Notes: a model not told the origin generated them from the letters alone. A DNA stretch of 64,000 bases from Flavobacterium sediminis (GCF_003148385.1 NZ_CP029463.1:2790001-2854000); one strand, 5' to 3'; numbered from the stretch's first letter, positions 42,750 through 53,267 are shown. Numbers and translations: made by a program.

Positions 42750-44216
42750 TTAGTTTCCGATTACATACCAATTAGTTCCATTGCTTTGAATCATGTAGCG
42801 TTCTCCGGCCGCTAATGCTGTGATAGTACTGTTTGTAGCATCGTCAAAAAGACTTCCGCTTAAACAGCTTATCGTTTTAGAGCTTATGCCGGGAATACCT
42901 ATTAAGACCAATATTTTTCCGTTAACGGTTGCCGGATCCGGCAAAACAATAGAAGAAACGGAATTGCTGATTCGTAATGTATAGTCATTTGCCGTAACGT
43001 TATAGGTACCGGAACTGACAGTGCTGATACTCTGAATAGAGCTGACACTGCTTGGATTGGACCAACTCACATTGCCACTGCCATCAGTAACCATGATTTG
43101 TCCGTCAGTACCTCTTGATAACGGTAAAATATAATTGTTAGTACTGGTTGTTCCAATGGAAACTCTTCCTAAGAAATAACCTGCATAACCAGTTGATTTT
43201 AAAGCGGCTGAGTAAACTCCGTAGTGTATACCACCGGCACTACTGTCTACATAATTGTAAGTCCCGTATTTATCACCTGAACCCGAACCGGAAATCATAT
43301 TCTGAACACCGTATTTAGTGTTGTTTCCGTTTCCGCCTACTTCAAATAAAGCTCCGTGAAAAACGCCTGAACCGTTTTTAGCGTTATCAATGTAAACTCC
43401 GGTATTATTCCCGTTACCGGTACCTCTGAATTCAATATTGATCCCGTAATGAGCGGCACTATTCGTTCCTGCAAAACGAGTAAACAAACCGTTTTGTACT
43501 CCAGTTGACGGAGCACTGATCAGGTTGTATACTCCTGTAACAGGTCCGCTTCCGGCTAAGAATTCATTGTATAAACCTCTTTTTTCACCTGAACCGGAAT
43601 GGTTTAATATATTGTGTACGCCACCAACGACACTTGCATTAGCTGTTCCGGTTAAATTATTTTCAAGGCCATAAGCTGAGTTACCGGCTACAGTAAATGC
43701 AGTTTTTATAGCGGATGCTGCGGTAGCACTCGTATTGGTCCTTGTGACTAATAAAGTGGAATTGTTCGTGTCTGTAGTTTCGGAAATATCTAATTGGGTT
43801 GTAGCCGTATTCTTACCAATAGCAGTATTACCAATGTGAAACATAGAGTCGTTAATGTCATCCGGTGCTGTTAAGGTTCCCTCTTCAAACCAATCAGCAT
43901 CCTGATATCCTCCTATAGAAGTGCCGGTTACGAATGGAATCCAGTCCGGAACAGTATTGTCCCAATAATAGAAACCAGGCGATTTCGCACCACTTGTGTT
44001 TAATAACTGAATCAACATACCGTGTTGATTAACAGTAGGGTTCGCAGTAGGTAAGCTGTTTAATCTCGTAATGATCAAACCATCGCTATTGGTGGGGTTA
44101 GCGGGGTTTGAAGCAGCGATTTCTAATTGAGCATTTGGGGACGTTGTACCAATACCAACTTGAGTGTAGCCGTAGCTGATACTCAAAATGGTAACTAGAG
44201 TAATTAAATGCTTCAT
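42750..44216 (-). CDS. Secreted repeat-rich surface protein
   Basis: A 488-aa protein with a signal peptide (HLITLVTILSISYGYTQ) and the opening VGIGTTSPNAQLEIA common to flavobacterial surface/adhesin-like proteins. From about residue 175 to 345 it has imperfect repeats of 20-25 residues built on GSGxGxKYGxYN (for example SGSGSGDKYGTYNYVDSS and NGNNTKYGVQNMIS). They resemble beta-solenoid or tail-fibre repeats. The C-terminal part (VSNPSSVSSIQ..., IVLPDPATVNGKILVLIG) resembles a phage-tail-like head domain. No T9SS sorting tail is evident. Role: likely cell-surface adhesin. Confidence 0.75.
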   Translation of the reverse strand: MKHLITLVTILSISYGYTQVGIGTTSPNAQLEIAASNPANPTNSDGLIITRLNSLPTANPTVNQHGMLIQLLNTSGAKSPGFYYWDNTVPDWIPFVTGTSIGGYQDADWFEEGTLTAPDDINDSMFHIGNTAIGKNTATTQLDISETTDTNNSTLLVTRTNTSATAASAIKTAFTVAGNSAYGLENNLTGTANASVVGGVHNILNHSGSGEKRGLYNEFLAGSGPVTGVYNLISAPSTGVQNGLFTRFAGTNSAAHYGINIEFRGTGNGNNTGVYIDNAKNGSGVFHGALFEVGGNGNNTKYGVQNMISGSGSGDKYGTYNYVDSSAGGIHYGVYSAALKSTGYAGYFLGRVSIGTTSTNNYILPLSRGTDGQIMVTDGSGNVSWSNPSSVSSIQSISTVSSGTYNVTANDYTLRISNSVSSIVLPDPATVNGKILVLIGIPGISSKTISCLSGSLFDDATNSTITALAAGERYMIQSNGTNWYVIGN

Positions 44217-44245
44217 AGAAAATTTATTTATTTGTTACCGATTAC

Positions 44246-44289
44246 ATTTTGTTAAAGAACTATAGTAAAGCTACAATTTTGTTAAAGAA
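44246..44289. repeat. 14-bp direct repeat upstream of the surface protein
   Basis: ATTTTGTTAAAGAA occurs exactly at 44246-44259 and 44276-44289, with a 30-bp period (nearly three helical turns). It lies between the divergent surface-protein and TerB-like genes and could be a regulator site. Confidence 0.4.
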
Positions 44290-44374
44290 ATGAATTCATT
44301 TTATCGATTAACTGCCGTAAATAATTGTTGAAATCAAAAAAATGTTTATTTTAGTTAAAAATCTTTGTGAAATT

Positions 44375-44779
44375 ATGGACAGTACTTATCAGGAAAAGAT
44401 AGGATTGCTACAAGAAATGATTGCTTTTTCACTTGTTGACGGAGAACTGCATGATCGTGAGTTTGACTTTATCATGGTTATTGCCAGTGAATTAGAGGTG
44501 GATAAAGAAACGGTTTTTAAGTTGTTTGACAAGAAACAGGAGAAAGTAGTAATAAAAGATGAATTTAACAGAGTGTGCCAGTTTTACCGCTTAGCTTTGT
44601 TAATGCATTGTGATGGTGTATTGCATGAAAGAGAACAAATAAAAATAAATGAAATAGGAATTAATATGGGGTTGAATCCTTATGCGATGAAGCGTGTATT
44701 GCATTTGATGAAGGAATCCCCTACACGAATGGTTGACGGAGAAACTCTTTTATCTGTCTTTAGTGAGCAACACAATTAA
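44375..44779 (+). CDS. TerB-like protein
   Basis: A 134-aa cytosolic helical protein. A start 33 nt upstream is also possible. EMIAFSLVDGELHDREFDFIMVIASELEVD and LLMHCDGVLHEREQIKINEIGINMG are the two acidic, metal-binding-like helical hairpins of the TerB/tellurite-resistance-like family. The family is widespread and linked to stress responses, but this gene has no other ter genes near it. Confidence 0.7.
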   Translation: MDSTYQEKIGLLQEMIAFSLVDGELHDREFDFIMVIASELEVDKETVFKLFDKKQEKVVIKDEFNRVCQFYRLALLMHCDGVLHEREQIKINEIGINMGLNPYAMKRVLHLMKESPTRMVDGETLLSVFSEQHN

Positions 44780-44808
44780 AAGGCATAACCATGGGTGCTT
44801 TTGAAATA

Positions 44809-46796
44809 TTAAATTTTTTCCTGTAATGCTTTTATTTCATCTCTGAGCTTTGCGGCTTGCATAAAGTCTAAATCTTTAGCCGCCTTTTCCATAGCTTTTC
44901 GTTTTTCCCGGATGCGTTTTTCAATTTCGGTTTTTGAAAGGTATTCGGTCTCTTTTTCAGCCGCTTGATTTGCTTTGATCGCAAAATCTGATTCTACGTA
45001 ATTGTTTTTCATTAACGGATTTTCAATCGATTTGTTCAATGCTTTAGGAACCAGATTGTGCTTTTGGTTGTAATTCATTTGTTTTTCGCGACGATAATTC
45101 GTCTCGTCAATCGTTCGTTGCATAGAATCTGTAATTTTGTCGGCATACATAATGGCTTTTCCGTTAACGTTACGCGCTGCACGACCAACAGTTTGTGTTA
45201 GCGAACGGTGGCTGCGTAAGAAGCCTTCTTTATCAGCATCTAAAATGGCAACCAAAGAAACTTCAGGTAAATCCAAACCTTCCCGTAATAAGTTGACACC
45301 AATTAATACATCAAACAAACCTTTGCGCAGGTCTTGCATGATCTCTACACGTTCCAAAGTATCAATGTCACTATGGACATAACGGCAACGAATAGCAACT
45401 TTGGTTAAATATTTAGCTAATTCTTCGGCCATACGTTTGGTTAAAGTGGTGACCAAAACTCTTTCATCAACTTCAACTCTTTGTTGAATTTCTTCAATCA
45501 GATCGTCGATCTGGTTGGCACTTGGGCGGACTTCTATAATAGGATCCAGTAGACCTGTAGGGCGAATAACTTGTTCCACATAGATACCTTCTGATTTTTT
45601 CAGTTCGTAATCTGCCGGAGTAGCGGAAACATAAACCACCTGATTTTGTAAACTTTCGAACTCTTCAAACTTTAACGGACGATTATCCATAGCTGCCGGT
45701 AATCGGAAACCATATTCCACTAAGTTCTCTTTACGGCTTCGGTCTCCGCCATACATCGCGTGAACCTGAGAAATGGTAACGTGACTTTCGTCAATGACCA
45801 TTAGATAATCATCAGGGAAATAATCTAAAAGGCAGAAAGGACGAGTTCCGGGAGCTCTTCCGTCTAAATAGCGGGAATAGTTCTCAATACCCGAACAATA
45901 TCCTAGTTCACGGATCATTTCCAAATCAAAATTGGTTCGTTCTTCTAATCGTTTGGCTTCTAAATGTTTGCCTATTTCTTTGAAATAATCGACTTGTTTA
46001 ACTAAATCCTGTTGGATCTCCCAAATGGCTTTTTGCAATACATCAGGAGAAGTTACAAACATATTAGCCGGATAAATATTTAATTTTTCATAACGTTCAA
46101 GAACCTGAGAAGTTTTGGCATCAAAAGCCTCGATCTCTTCAATTTCATCCCGAAAAAATGAATACGGAACGGTTCATCGGCATAACTAGGGAAAACTTCA
46201 ACGGTATCGCCTTTTATACGGAAAGTTCCGGGAAGGAAATCGGCTTCAGTTCGGGCATATAAACTTTGAACTAATCGGTGTAATAATTTGGTTCTGGAAA
46301 TTTCTTGTCCGTTCTCAATAGAAATTACATTCTTTTGAAATTCTACCGGATTACCGATACCATATAAACAAGAGACGGACGCTACGACCAGAACATCTCT
46401 GCGTCCGGAGAGCAGAGCAGAAGTGGTGCTTAAACGCATTTTTTCCAGTTCATCATTGATGGAAAGGTCTTTTTCGATATAGGTTCCGGTAACAGGAATA
46501 TAGGCTTCAGGCTGGTAATAGTCGTAATAAGATACGAAGTATTCTACAGCATTGTTCGGAAAAAATTGTTTGAATTCTGAATACAATTGAGCTGCTAACG
46601 TTTTGTTATGCGCTAAAACTAAAGTCGGGCGTTGTACTTCTTGAACAACATTAGCCATAGTAAATGTTTTTCCGGAACCGGTAACTCCTAAAAGAGTTTG
46701 GTACTTTTCACCATTAACGATACCGTCGGAAAGTTTTTTTATAGCTTGTGGCTGGTCACCTGTAGGCTGATATTCAGATACAACTTGGAATTTCAT
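44809..46796 (-). pseudogene. uvrB: UvrB excinuclease subunit, frameshifted
   Basis: The gene is split at 46149-46151. The N-terminal part has [13 protein letters not shown] and Walker [15 protein letters not shown], and ends FRIHFFG. The C-terminal part has the helicase motifs, DESHVTISQ, the EGLDLPEVSLVA motif, and the final UVR domain (DFMQAAKLRDEIKAL) that binds UvrC. The correct reading is [12 protein letters not shown]: one G is missing from a G4 run (CCC on the plus strand). UvrB is part of nucleotide-excision repair and is expected intact, so I suspect a base-calling error. Joined, the protein is about 663 aa, the normal length. Confidence 0.9.
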
Positions 46797-46816
46797 CTAT
46801 TCGGAATAGTTTTTTG

Positions 46817-46846
46817 CAAATTTAAGCTAAACTTCTCAAAAGCAAA
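46817..46846 (-). promoter_or_regulatory. Promoter of uvrB
   Basis: On the minus strand TTTG (46843-46846), an 18-bp spacer and TAAATTTG (46817-46824), 20 bp before the uvrB start. It is back to back with the M28 peptidase promoter. Confidence 0.6.
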
Positions 46847-46852
46847 TAAGAC

Positions 46853-46882
46853 TTTGCGATTAAATGAAAAAGAGTATATTTG
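46853..46882 (+). promoter_or_regulatory. Promoter of the M28 peptidase gene
   Basis: TTTG (46853-46856), an 18-bp spacer and TATATTTG (46875-46882), 25 bp before the start codon at 46908. Confidence 0.65.
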
Positions 46883-46907
46883 TTTCACCCTCAAAATAAT
46901 ATAACGT

Positions 46908-48083
46908 ATGAAAAAAATATTGGTTTCTTCTATTTTATTGTTGTTGACTAACATGTCTTTTTCGCAAACTTTTGTTCAGGCTTATTCCGATATTGTGAAT
47001 CAGGTTTCCCAAACGAATGTCACTAGTTATTTAACAGAATTTGAGGCATTAGGAATAAAAAGAAGAGGAACACAGCCTTTAGAAGATACCTATAACTGGC
47101 TTGTAAATAAATACCTAAGTTATGGCTATGTATCCGGACAAATGCAGGAAGATACTTTTACGGATGCAGGCTATACTTGTAAAAATCTGATTGTAACCAA
47201 AGTAGGAACGGTATATCCGAATACGTATGTGATTGTTTGCGGACATTACGATTCCATTGGAGGAACCGGAACTAATGATAACGGAAGCGGAACCGTGACC
47301 ATTTTAGAAGCAGCCCGATTGTTGCAAAATGTAGATACGGAATATTCTATTAAATTTATTCATTTCAGCGGGGAAGAAGACGGTTTAGTAGGAAGCCAGC
47401 ATTACGTTAATAACGTGGTCAATGCGACTACTCCTAAAATGGATATTCGTTTAGTTTTTAACATTGATGAAGTTGGCGGTGTAGCCGGAGTTACTAATAA
47501 TACAATTACTTGTGAAAGAGATACGGGGAATCCTACGACAAACAATGCTGCGTCTACTACTGTTACCAATGAATTGATGACTTGTGTAGGTTTGTATTCG
47601 TCTTTAAATGCAAATTTATCATATGCTTATGCATCTGATTATATGCCTTTTGAGGATAATAATGAAATTATCACCGGTTTTTATGAGACCAATGAATCAA
47701 CTCATCCGCATTCATCAACTGATCTATTCGTTAATATGGATCCGGTTTATAATTATAATGTAGCGAAAGCAGCAACCGGAGCTATTTTACATTTTGCAAT
47801 TGCTACTACGGCATTATCGGGCAATACTTTTGATAATCCGTTAAAAGTGAGTTTTTTTCCTAATCCGGTAAAAGATTATTTAAACATTAATTTCGGTACT
47901 TTAACAAATAAAAAGTCAAACTTAAAAATTATCGATAGCAACGGGAGAATAGTTCTGGAACAGAATTTTGAGAATCCGAAGGTTGTAGAGAACATCTGTA
48001 TTACTGATCTTTCTAAAGGAATGTATCTGGTTAAACTGGGATCAGGCGATCAATTTATTCAAAAGAAGATCATAATTCAATAA
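46908..48083 (+). CDS. Secreted M28-family metallopeptidase with T9SS sorting domain
   Basis: A 391-aa exported aminopeptidase-like enzyme. It has a signal peptide (ILVSSILLLLTNMSFSQ) and M28 zinc motifs: HYDSIGG with DNGSG (about 117-134), FSGEEDGLVGS, and D in FNIDEVGG. The C-terminal about 75 residues (SFFPNPVKDYLNINF ... GMYLVKL ... KKIIIQ) form the type IX secretion sorting domain. It is probably secreted to the cell surface to cut peptides. It diverges from uvrB with independent promoters. Confidence 0.93.
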   Translation: MKKILVSSILLLLTNMSFSQTFVQAYSDIVNQVSQTNVTSYLTEFEALGIKRRGTQPLEDTYNWLVNKYLSYGYVSGQMQEDTFTDAGYTCKNLIVTKVGTVYPNTYVIVCGHYDSIGGTGTNDNGSGTVTILEAARLLQNVDTEYSIKFIHFSGEEDGLVGSQHYVNNVVNATTPKMDIRLVFNIDEVGGVAGVTNNTITCERDTGNPTTNNAASTTVTNELMTCVGLYSSLNANLSYAYASDYMPFEDNNEIITGFYETNESTHPHSSTDLFVNMDPVYNYNVAKAATGAILHFAIATTALSGNTFDNPLKVSFFPNPVKDYLNINFGTLTNKKSNLKIIDSNGRIVLEQNFENPKVVENICITDLSKGMYLVKLGSGDQFIQKKIIIQ

Positions 48084-48112
48084 AACAAAATGCGTCTCGT
48101 TTCTGAGAAGAC

Positions 48113-49324
48113 TTATTTTAAACAATAAGTATAACTTAGAGCCAATTCACTATAATCTGCCTGTCCTAAATTACTACAAATTGAAGCTCCGATTGACAGG
48201 TTGTGTTTAGGGGAGTTTTTTGTGTTTAAGAGGTAATATTTCAAACCGAGCTTTCCGGCAACGAATCGCTTTACGTTGTAATAACCACCAAGTGTTCCGA
48301 CTTCATAGGAATTGGTTTCAGGAATATATTTTTCGTCGTTTAAACGATAATCTACTTTGTAAAAAGGCTTATCAATATTAAAGCCTAATTCAGCTTCAAA
48401 GGCAATATGATTTAATAAGAGTTCTCCATTGATGAATACTCCGTAAGTAGAAGAATTATAAAAGGCGTTTTTCTTTAATTCGGGATATTCTTCGTTAATT
48501 AGATAGCCTTCCGATTTGATATAATCATAATAACTTTCATAAAATCTGTAATATAATCCGATTCCTACTTTATAAGTGTTCTTATAAATTTTTCCATAAG
48601 AAAGAGCCACGGCATATACTTCTTTGTTTTTATTTTCTAATCGAGATAAAGAATGTTGTCCGATTCCGGTTCTGATAGAAAAGAACTTTACTGGTAGAGA
48701 ACTGATAATAGAATCTTTTTCAAGGTTTACTTTTTCTTTCTGAAATTTAAAGTTTAGCCCTAAAAGAAAGGTGTTTAAACCATTGTTAGGCCATTTTACA
48801 TGCCCATTAGAATGATGTGTATAACCTAAGCTGAGTCTTGTTTTTAAGTTGGAATTAGAAAACAGTGAATAGTATAAAAACATTCTGTAGGACCAAGTGA
48901 AATGGGTTGAAACCGCTTTGTTTGTCCAATTAGCACCATCATCATACGTTTTATCAAAATAAGAAACACCCATAGCAGTATTTAAAGCCAGTCCTTTGAT
49001 TTTAGATTTCAGAAAAGGCAATTCAAGATAAGGTAAAAGAGAATAGGATGAACCGATAATCTGATTGTTACCGTAATTACTGTATTCAAAGGTAAGTCCT
49101 GTTTCCGGATGGTTTAATTCTTGAGACCAGGCAAGATCGGAATTGTGTTTTTTTCCGATGGAAAGGCTGGCAGTCTGATTTGCTTTTAATTCAGGAAAAA
49201 AGCTGTTTGCGGGTGAGGTTCTCCCTATTCCGTATTCTCCGTTAACGACAATTTGTGAGTAGACATTACTTAAATTAAGCAATATGAAGAACAGTATGAG
49301 TGTAAGATTGTAGTTTTGCTTCAT
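48113..49324 (-). CDS. Acyloxyacyl hydrolase / PagL-like lipid A deacylase
   Basis: A 403-aa outer-membrane protein with a signal peptide and beta-barrel strands. The catalytic histidine-serine pair of PagL-type enzymes is in YTHHSNGHVKW (near 166-176). PagL removes the 3-O acyl chain of lipid A and modifies endotoxin. The protein is longer than classical PagL because of N- and C-terminal barrel extensions, as is common in Bacteroidetes. It lies 13 bp downstream of the thiamine pyrophosphokinase gene. Confidence 0.8.
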   Translation of the reverse strand: MKQNYNLTLILFFILLNLSNVYSQIVVNGEYGIGRTSPANSFFPELKANQTASLSIGKKHNSDLAWSQELNHPETGLTFEYSNYGNNQIIGSSYSLLPYLELPFLKSKIKGLALNTAMGVSYFDKTYDDGANWTNKAVSTHFTWSYRMFLYYSLFSNSNLKTRLSLGYTHHSNGHVKWPNNGLNTFLLGLNFKFQKEKVNLEKDSIISSLPVKFFSIRTGIGQHSLSRLENKNKEVYAVALSYGKIYKNTYKVGIGLYYRFYESYYDYIKSEGYLINEEYPELKKNAFYNSSTYGVFINGELLLNHIAFEAELGFNIDKPFYKVDYRLNDEKYIPETNSYEVGTLGGYYNVKRFVAGKLGLKYYLLNTKNSPKHNLSIGASICSNLGQADYSELALSYTYCLK

Positions 49325-49337
49325 AAAATAGTTTATG

Positions 49338-50000
49338 TTAATCCCAACATTCCATTAATAAAAGATCGCCTTGTTGGTGTTCAATAACTACAATTCCATC
49401 TTCAGTAGTATGATTACTGCTTCCGGTTCTGTATCCTATAGTTAATTCATCGTCTTTTAAAGGATAAAAAAGGTTTTGAGAGTGTATACCGCTTACTTTT
49501 CCAATGGGAATTAAAGAAAGCGGTGTGTTTTTCGGATACCATTTTTGAAATTTCTGAGGAAGAAGAAAAATCTTAGAGTGGTCATCTAAAATGACTATTT
49601 TTAAGGAATTACGGTAGCGAACAATATTTGTGATGTTCGTAATCGTGTGATCGGCTCTTTTTCCGGTGGCCCAAATAACATTTACAGCTTGGTGCCCTTT
49701 TTCAATAAGGAAATCAAACGCTTTTTCCAGATCTGTTTTATCTTGGTCCGGTGTGTGAATTATTTCTAAAGGGTACTGAGAATCTTTGTAGGAACCCGAA
49801 TCAAAATCACGGTCAAAATCTCCTAATAAGACATCTACTTTTACACCTAATTCTAAAACTCTGTCCATTGCTGAGTCCAGAACTATTACATAAGGAGACC
49901 ACTCCAGTAATTGCCCCATTAGTTCGATGCTGCAAGAAGCACCGTTAGCAATGATTAATGCCGGTTCCTGATCGTCGCGTACAATATGATGTGAAGACAT
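49338..50000 (-). CDS. Thiamine pyrophosphokinase
   Basis: A 220-aa enzyme that forms thiamine diphosphate from thiamine and ATP. It has VLLGDFDRDFDS (metal-binding DxDxD-like site, about 59-69), TPDQDKTDLEKAFD and GKRADHTITNI, plus the C-terminal beta-barrel substrate domain ending in the TTEDGIVVIEHQQGDLLLM region. Length and motif order match the family. Confidence 0.9.
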   Translation of the reverse strand: MSSHHIVRDDQEPALIIANGASCSIELMGQLLEWSPYVIVLDSAMDRVLELGVKVDVLLGDFDRDFDSGSYKDSQYPLEIIHTPDQDKTDLEKAFDFLIEKGHQAVNVIWATGKRADHTITNITNIVRYRNSLKIVILDDHSKIFLLPQKFQKWYPKNTPLSLIPIGKVSGIHSQNLFYPLKDDELTIGYRTGSSNHTTEDGIVVIEHQQGDLLLMECWD

Positions 50001-50046
50001 TTAAGAATTTAGAATTAGCCGTTTAGAATTGCGAAATTAGCAATAA

Positions 50047-50886
50047 TTATTCAACTATGTAATTCATTGTGTCAATTTCTGATAATCTGAAAAACCCTAA
50101 AGCATAATTGTCAAAATCAGTCTGGTTCACCAGATTTCCCCGTACGGTAGCCGGTGGTGTTTGAAAAGGGCTTCCGCTGTTATCTCCGGCAATACTCAAT
50201 AAAATGTTCATGTAATTGTAATAGGTCTCAGAAATTCCTTGAAGTGTACAGGTAACATCATCACCCGCCTGCATGTCTTCATTAATATAAAGACCGAACA
50301 TTTGATTTCCCTGAAAAAATTCATCATCAACGACTGCATATTCGGGTAGGGAAGTAAAACTACCGGTAAACTGGATCAGGTAAAAGTTATCTTCATTTCC
50401 GTTGTCTTGAAAGAAAAACTTAAGTTCTATTTCATCTCCGGTAAAACCGCCATTATCATTTTGAGAAACACTATCAATAGTAGGAACAGCTTTTAATGTT
50501 TCTGTAGCAGTGTAAATTTCTCCGTTATAGTTTACGGTTAATGTATAGATCCCGTCAATTGTCGGAATAAAATTTCCGCAAATATATTGCCCCGTTCCCG
50601 GATTTTCGGTAAAGTTAAACTGATTACTGTTTTCATCCGTGATGTAAACAGTTGCACCTGAAACTTTAGGGACATCTGTAGTGTAGTAATCTCCCGTAGT
50701 CGTTAAATAAATGATTTGTTCGTTTCCGGAAGTTCCTTTTTGCCATTTGATAGAGGCATCTACAACTAATTTTGGAGGAGCTGTATCCAGATCAACATTA
50801 ACAACATCTTCACAACTGATTAAACTCAAAAGGATCAGTAAAAGCGGAAGAAAAAAGCTTACTATTTTATAAATAATTTTAACCAT
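50047..50886 (-). CDS. DUF4249 lipoprotein
   Basis: A 279-aa envelope protein with a lipoprotein-type signal (LLILLSLISCEDVV, lipobox cysteine) and the conserved DTAPPKLVVDASI and YTATETL patterns of DUF4249. These proteins almost always follow a TonB receptor and may help ligand capture at the surface. The gene starts 2 bp after the TonB gene, so it is part of that operon. Confidence 0.88.
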   Translation of the reverse strand: MVKIIYKIVSFFLPLLLILLSLISCEDVVNVDLDTAPPKLVVDASIKWQKGTSGNEQIIYLTTTGDYYTTDVPKVSGATVYITDENSNQFNFTENPGTGQYICGNFIPTIDGIYTLTVNYNGEIYTATETLKAVPTIDSVSQNDNGGFTGDEIELKFFFQDNGNEDNFYLIQFTGSFTSLPEYAVVDDEFFQGNQMFGLYINEDMQAGDDVTCTLQGISETYYNYMNILLSIAGDNSGSPFQTPPATVRGNLVNQTDFDNYALGFFRLSEIDTMNYIVE

Positions 50887-50888
50887 GA

Positions 50889-53267
50889 CTAAAATTTAAA
50901 ATTATAGGTTACACTAGGAACAATACCGAAAATCGACAATCGAACAGCTTCGTTTTGTCCGGAATCCTGATTTTGTCTGAAACTGATGGAAGCCGCATTT
51001 TTTCTGCTGTATAAATTATAGATTCCGAATACCCATTCGCCGTACCAATTTCTGTTTTTATTTTTGCTAGGAACCAAAGTCGCCGAAACATCTAAACGAT
51101 GATAAGCTGGCAAACGATCTTCATTTCGTAAACCGTAGGTCGGCACAGTAATACCCTGATACTGATATTGTCCATTAGGATAGGTAACAGGTTGTCCGCT
51201 TTGTAGTGTAAAGATGCTGCTAAAACTCCATTTACTGTTTAGTTGATACATCGCTGTAACGGAAAGGTTATGTAGTTTATCCCAACCGGTTTTGTACCAT
51301 TCTCCATTGTTGATCCCAGTTTCATTAGCCGTTCTTCCCGGAGTTCGTTGTTCAGAACGTGAAAGCGTGTAGGATACCCAGCCTGTCAGGTTGCCATTGT
51401 TTTTTCGAGCTAACAGTTCCAATCCATAGGCCCTGGCTTCTCCTTTTAAAACGACTTGTTCAATATCATCATTCGCAATTAGGTCGGCACCGTCAATATA
51501 ATCCAATCTGTTTTTTACTTTTTTATAGAAAGTTTCTGCTTCTAAAGTGTAATCTCCGTTCTTAATATTTCTGAAATATCCCAATGCTACCTGATCTAAA
51601 ATCTGTGGTTTCAGGTAATCGTCACTTGGTGCCCAAACATCCAGTGGAGTAGGAGATTGTGTATTAGAGATCAGATGTAGATACTGTGTCATTCGGTTAT
51701 AGCTGGCTTTTACCGAACTGTTTTCGTTTAGTGTATAAGCCAATGAGAAACGCGGTTCTAAGTATCCGAATTGCGAAATAATATCATTTTTGCCATATTT
51801 TTGAGTGCCGACGGGTGTCGCTTTCTCGTAAATTTGATAAGCTTCATTGAAGATAACAGCTTCGTTATTTGCATATAAATTGATCTCTTCATCTCCTAGG
51901 CGATAGAATTTACTATAACGGAGACCGTAGTTCACGGTTAGTTTTTTTGAGATCTTTTGTTCGATATCAGCATAAATTGAAGGCTCAAAAGCATATTTTT
52001 TAGCCAATTGATCCGGATTGATTCCTGAATCAGTACCAGTCGGCTCTATTTTTCCGGGATTGAAATCATAGTAGATCGCATTAGCACCGTAGAATAATTT
52101 GATCTTATCGGAAAGATAATGTTTGAAATCGTATTTCAGATTGTAATTCTTTATGCCGCTATCCCAATTGAATCCTATAAAGTCTAAGGTTAAACCGTAA
52201 TAGTAATCACTGTAAATAACTGATAGGTTAGAGAATAATTTTTCGGAGAATAAATGATTCCACCTTAAGTTGAAAACAGAATTACCGTAGGTGTTTTTAA
52301 ATTGGTCATTGAGACTGAATACATCTCTGCCGAAATATCCGGAAACAAATAAACTATTGTTGTCATTTAATTGATAGCTCAGTTTGGTATTTAAGTCATA
52401 AAAGTAAGCAGAATTGTTGTTTCCGGTCATTTTAAGGAACAAGTGAGCGTATGAGCTTCTTCCGGCAACTAAAAACGAGCCTTTGTCTTTAACAATAGGA
52501 CCTTCTGCTAATAGCCGACTGGAGATCAGTCCGATTCCGCCGTTCATGTGAAAGTCGGAATTGTTTCCGTCTTTTTGGTAAATTTCTAAGACAGAAGCAA
52601 CCCGTCCGCCGAAACGGGCAGGAATTCCTCCTTTGTATAGTTTGATATCTTTTATGGCATCTGTATTAAAAACAGAAAAGAAGCCGAACAAGTGAGAGGA
52701 ATTGTAAAGTGTAGCTTCGTCCAGTAAAATTAAATTTTGATCGGCTGCACCGCCACGGACATTGAATCCGGATTGCCCTTCACCGGCATTGGTAACGCCG
52801 GGTAGTGTCAGTATGGATTTCAGTACGTCAGTTTCTCCTAAAACCACCGGCATTTTTTTGATGGTAGCTGCGGTTATTTTATGAGTACTCATTTCCGGTT
52901 TTTGAATATTGACTTTATTCGGATTTTCAGTAACTATAATTTCCTGGAGATTCTGTAGCGATTCTTTTAGATTAATATTGATCTTCTTGTTTTTATTCAA
53001 ATTGATTTTTTGAGTAAAATCACCAAAACCAATATAACTAACCCATAATGTGTATTCGCCTTCAGGCAAGGTTAGCGAATAAAAACCGTATTCATTTGTA
53101 GTGGTTCCGGTTTTTAATTCTGTAATAGCAATGGTAACACCAATGAGTGTTTCTCCTGATAGACTGTCTTTTACTGTTCCGCTTATCGTGAATTTTTCCT
53201 GAGAATAACTGATAAATCCGATAAAAAAGAATAAAAAAATACTAACTTGCCTAATGTTTGTCAACAT
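50889..53267 (-). CDS. TonB-dependent receptor with carboxypeptidase-regulatory-like domain
   Basis: A 792-aa outer-membrane receptor. It has a signal peptide, a CarboxypepD_reg-like beta domain (FTISGTVKDSLSGETLIGVTI..), a plug domain (GVTNAGEGQSGFNVRGGAADQNLILLD) and a 22-strand barrel ending in an aromatic (FNFKF). It pairs with DUF4249, not SusD, so it probably imports a non-glycan substrate such as a metal chelate or peptide. No regulator is adjacent. A TonB box is not easily placed. Confidence 0.93.
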   Translation of the reverse strand: MLTNIRQVSIFLFFFIGFISYSQEKFTISGTVKDSLSGETLIGVTIAITELKTGTTTNEYGFYSLTLPEGEYTLWVSYIGFGDFTQKINLNKNKKININLKESLQNLQEIIVTENPNKVNIQKPEMSTHKITAATIKKMPVVLGETDVLKSILTLPGVTNAGEGQSGFNVRGGAADQNLILLDEATLYNSSHLFGFFSVFNTDAIKDIKLYKGGIPARFGGRVASVLEIYQKDGNNSDFHMNGGIGLISSRLLAEGPIVKDKGSFLVAGRSSYAHLFLKMTGNNNSAYFYDLNTKLSYQLNDNNSLFVSGYFGRDVFSLNDQFKNTYGNSVFNLRWNHLFSEKLFSNLSVIYSDYYYGLTLDFIGFNWDSGIKNYNLKYDFKHYLSDKIKLFYGANAIYYDFNPGKIEPTGTDSGINPDQLAKKYAFEPSIYADIEQKISKKLTVNYGLRYSKFYRLGDEEINLYANNEAVIFNEAYQIYEKATPVGTQKYGKNDIISQFGYLEPRFSLAYTLNENSSVKASYNRMTQYLHLISNTQSPTPLDVWAPSDDYLKPQILDQVALGYFRNIKNGDYTLEAETFYKKVKNRLDYIDGADLIANDDIEQVVLKGEARAYGLELLARKNNGNLTGWVSYTLSRSEQRTPGRTANETGINNGEWYKTGWDKLHNLSVTAMYQLNSKWSFSSIFTLQSGQPVTYPNGQYQYQGITVPTYGLRNEDRLPAYHRLDVSATLVPSKNKNRNWYGEWVFGIYNLYSRKNAASISFRQNQDSGQNEAVRLSIFGIVPSVTYNFKF

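Noticed and set aside
50047..53267. SusC/SusD polysaccharide utilisation pair
   Set aside because: The partner is a DUF4249 lipoprotein, not SusD, and no glycoside hydrolases are nearby.
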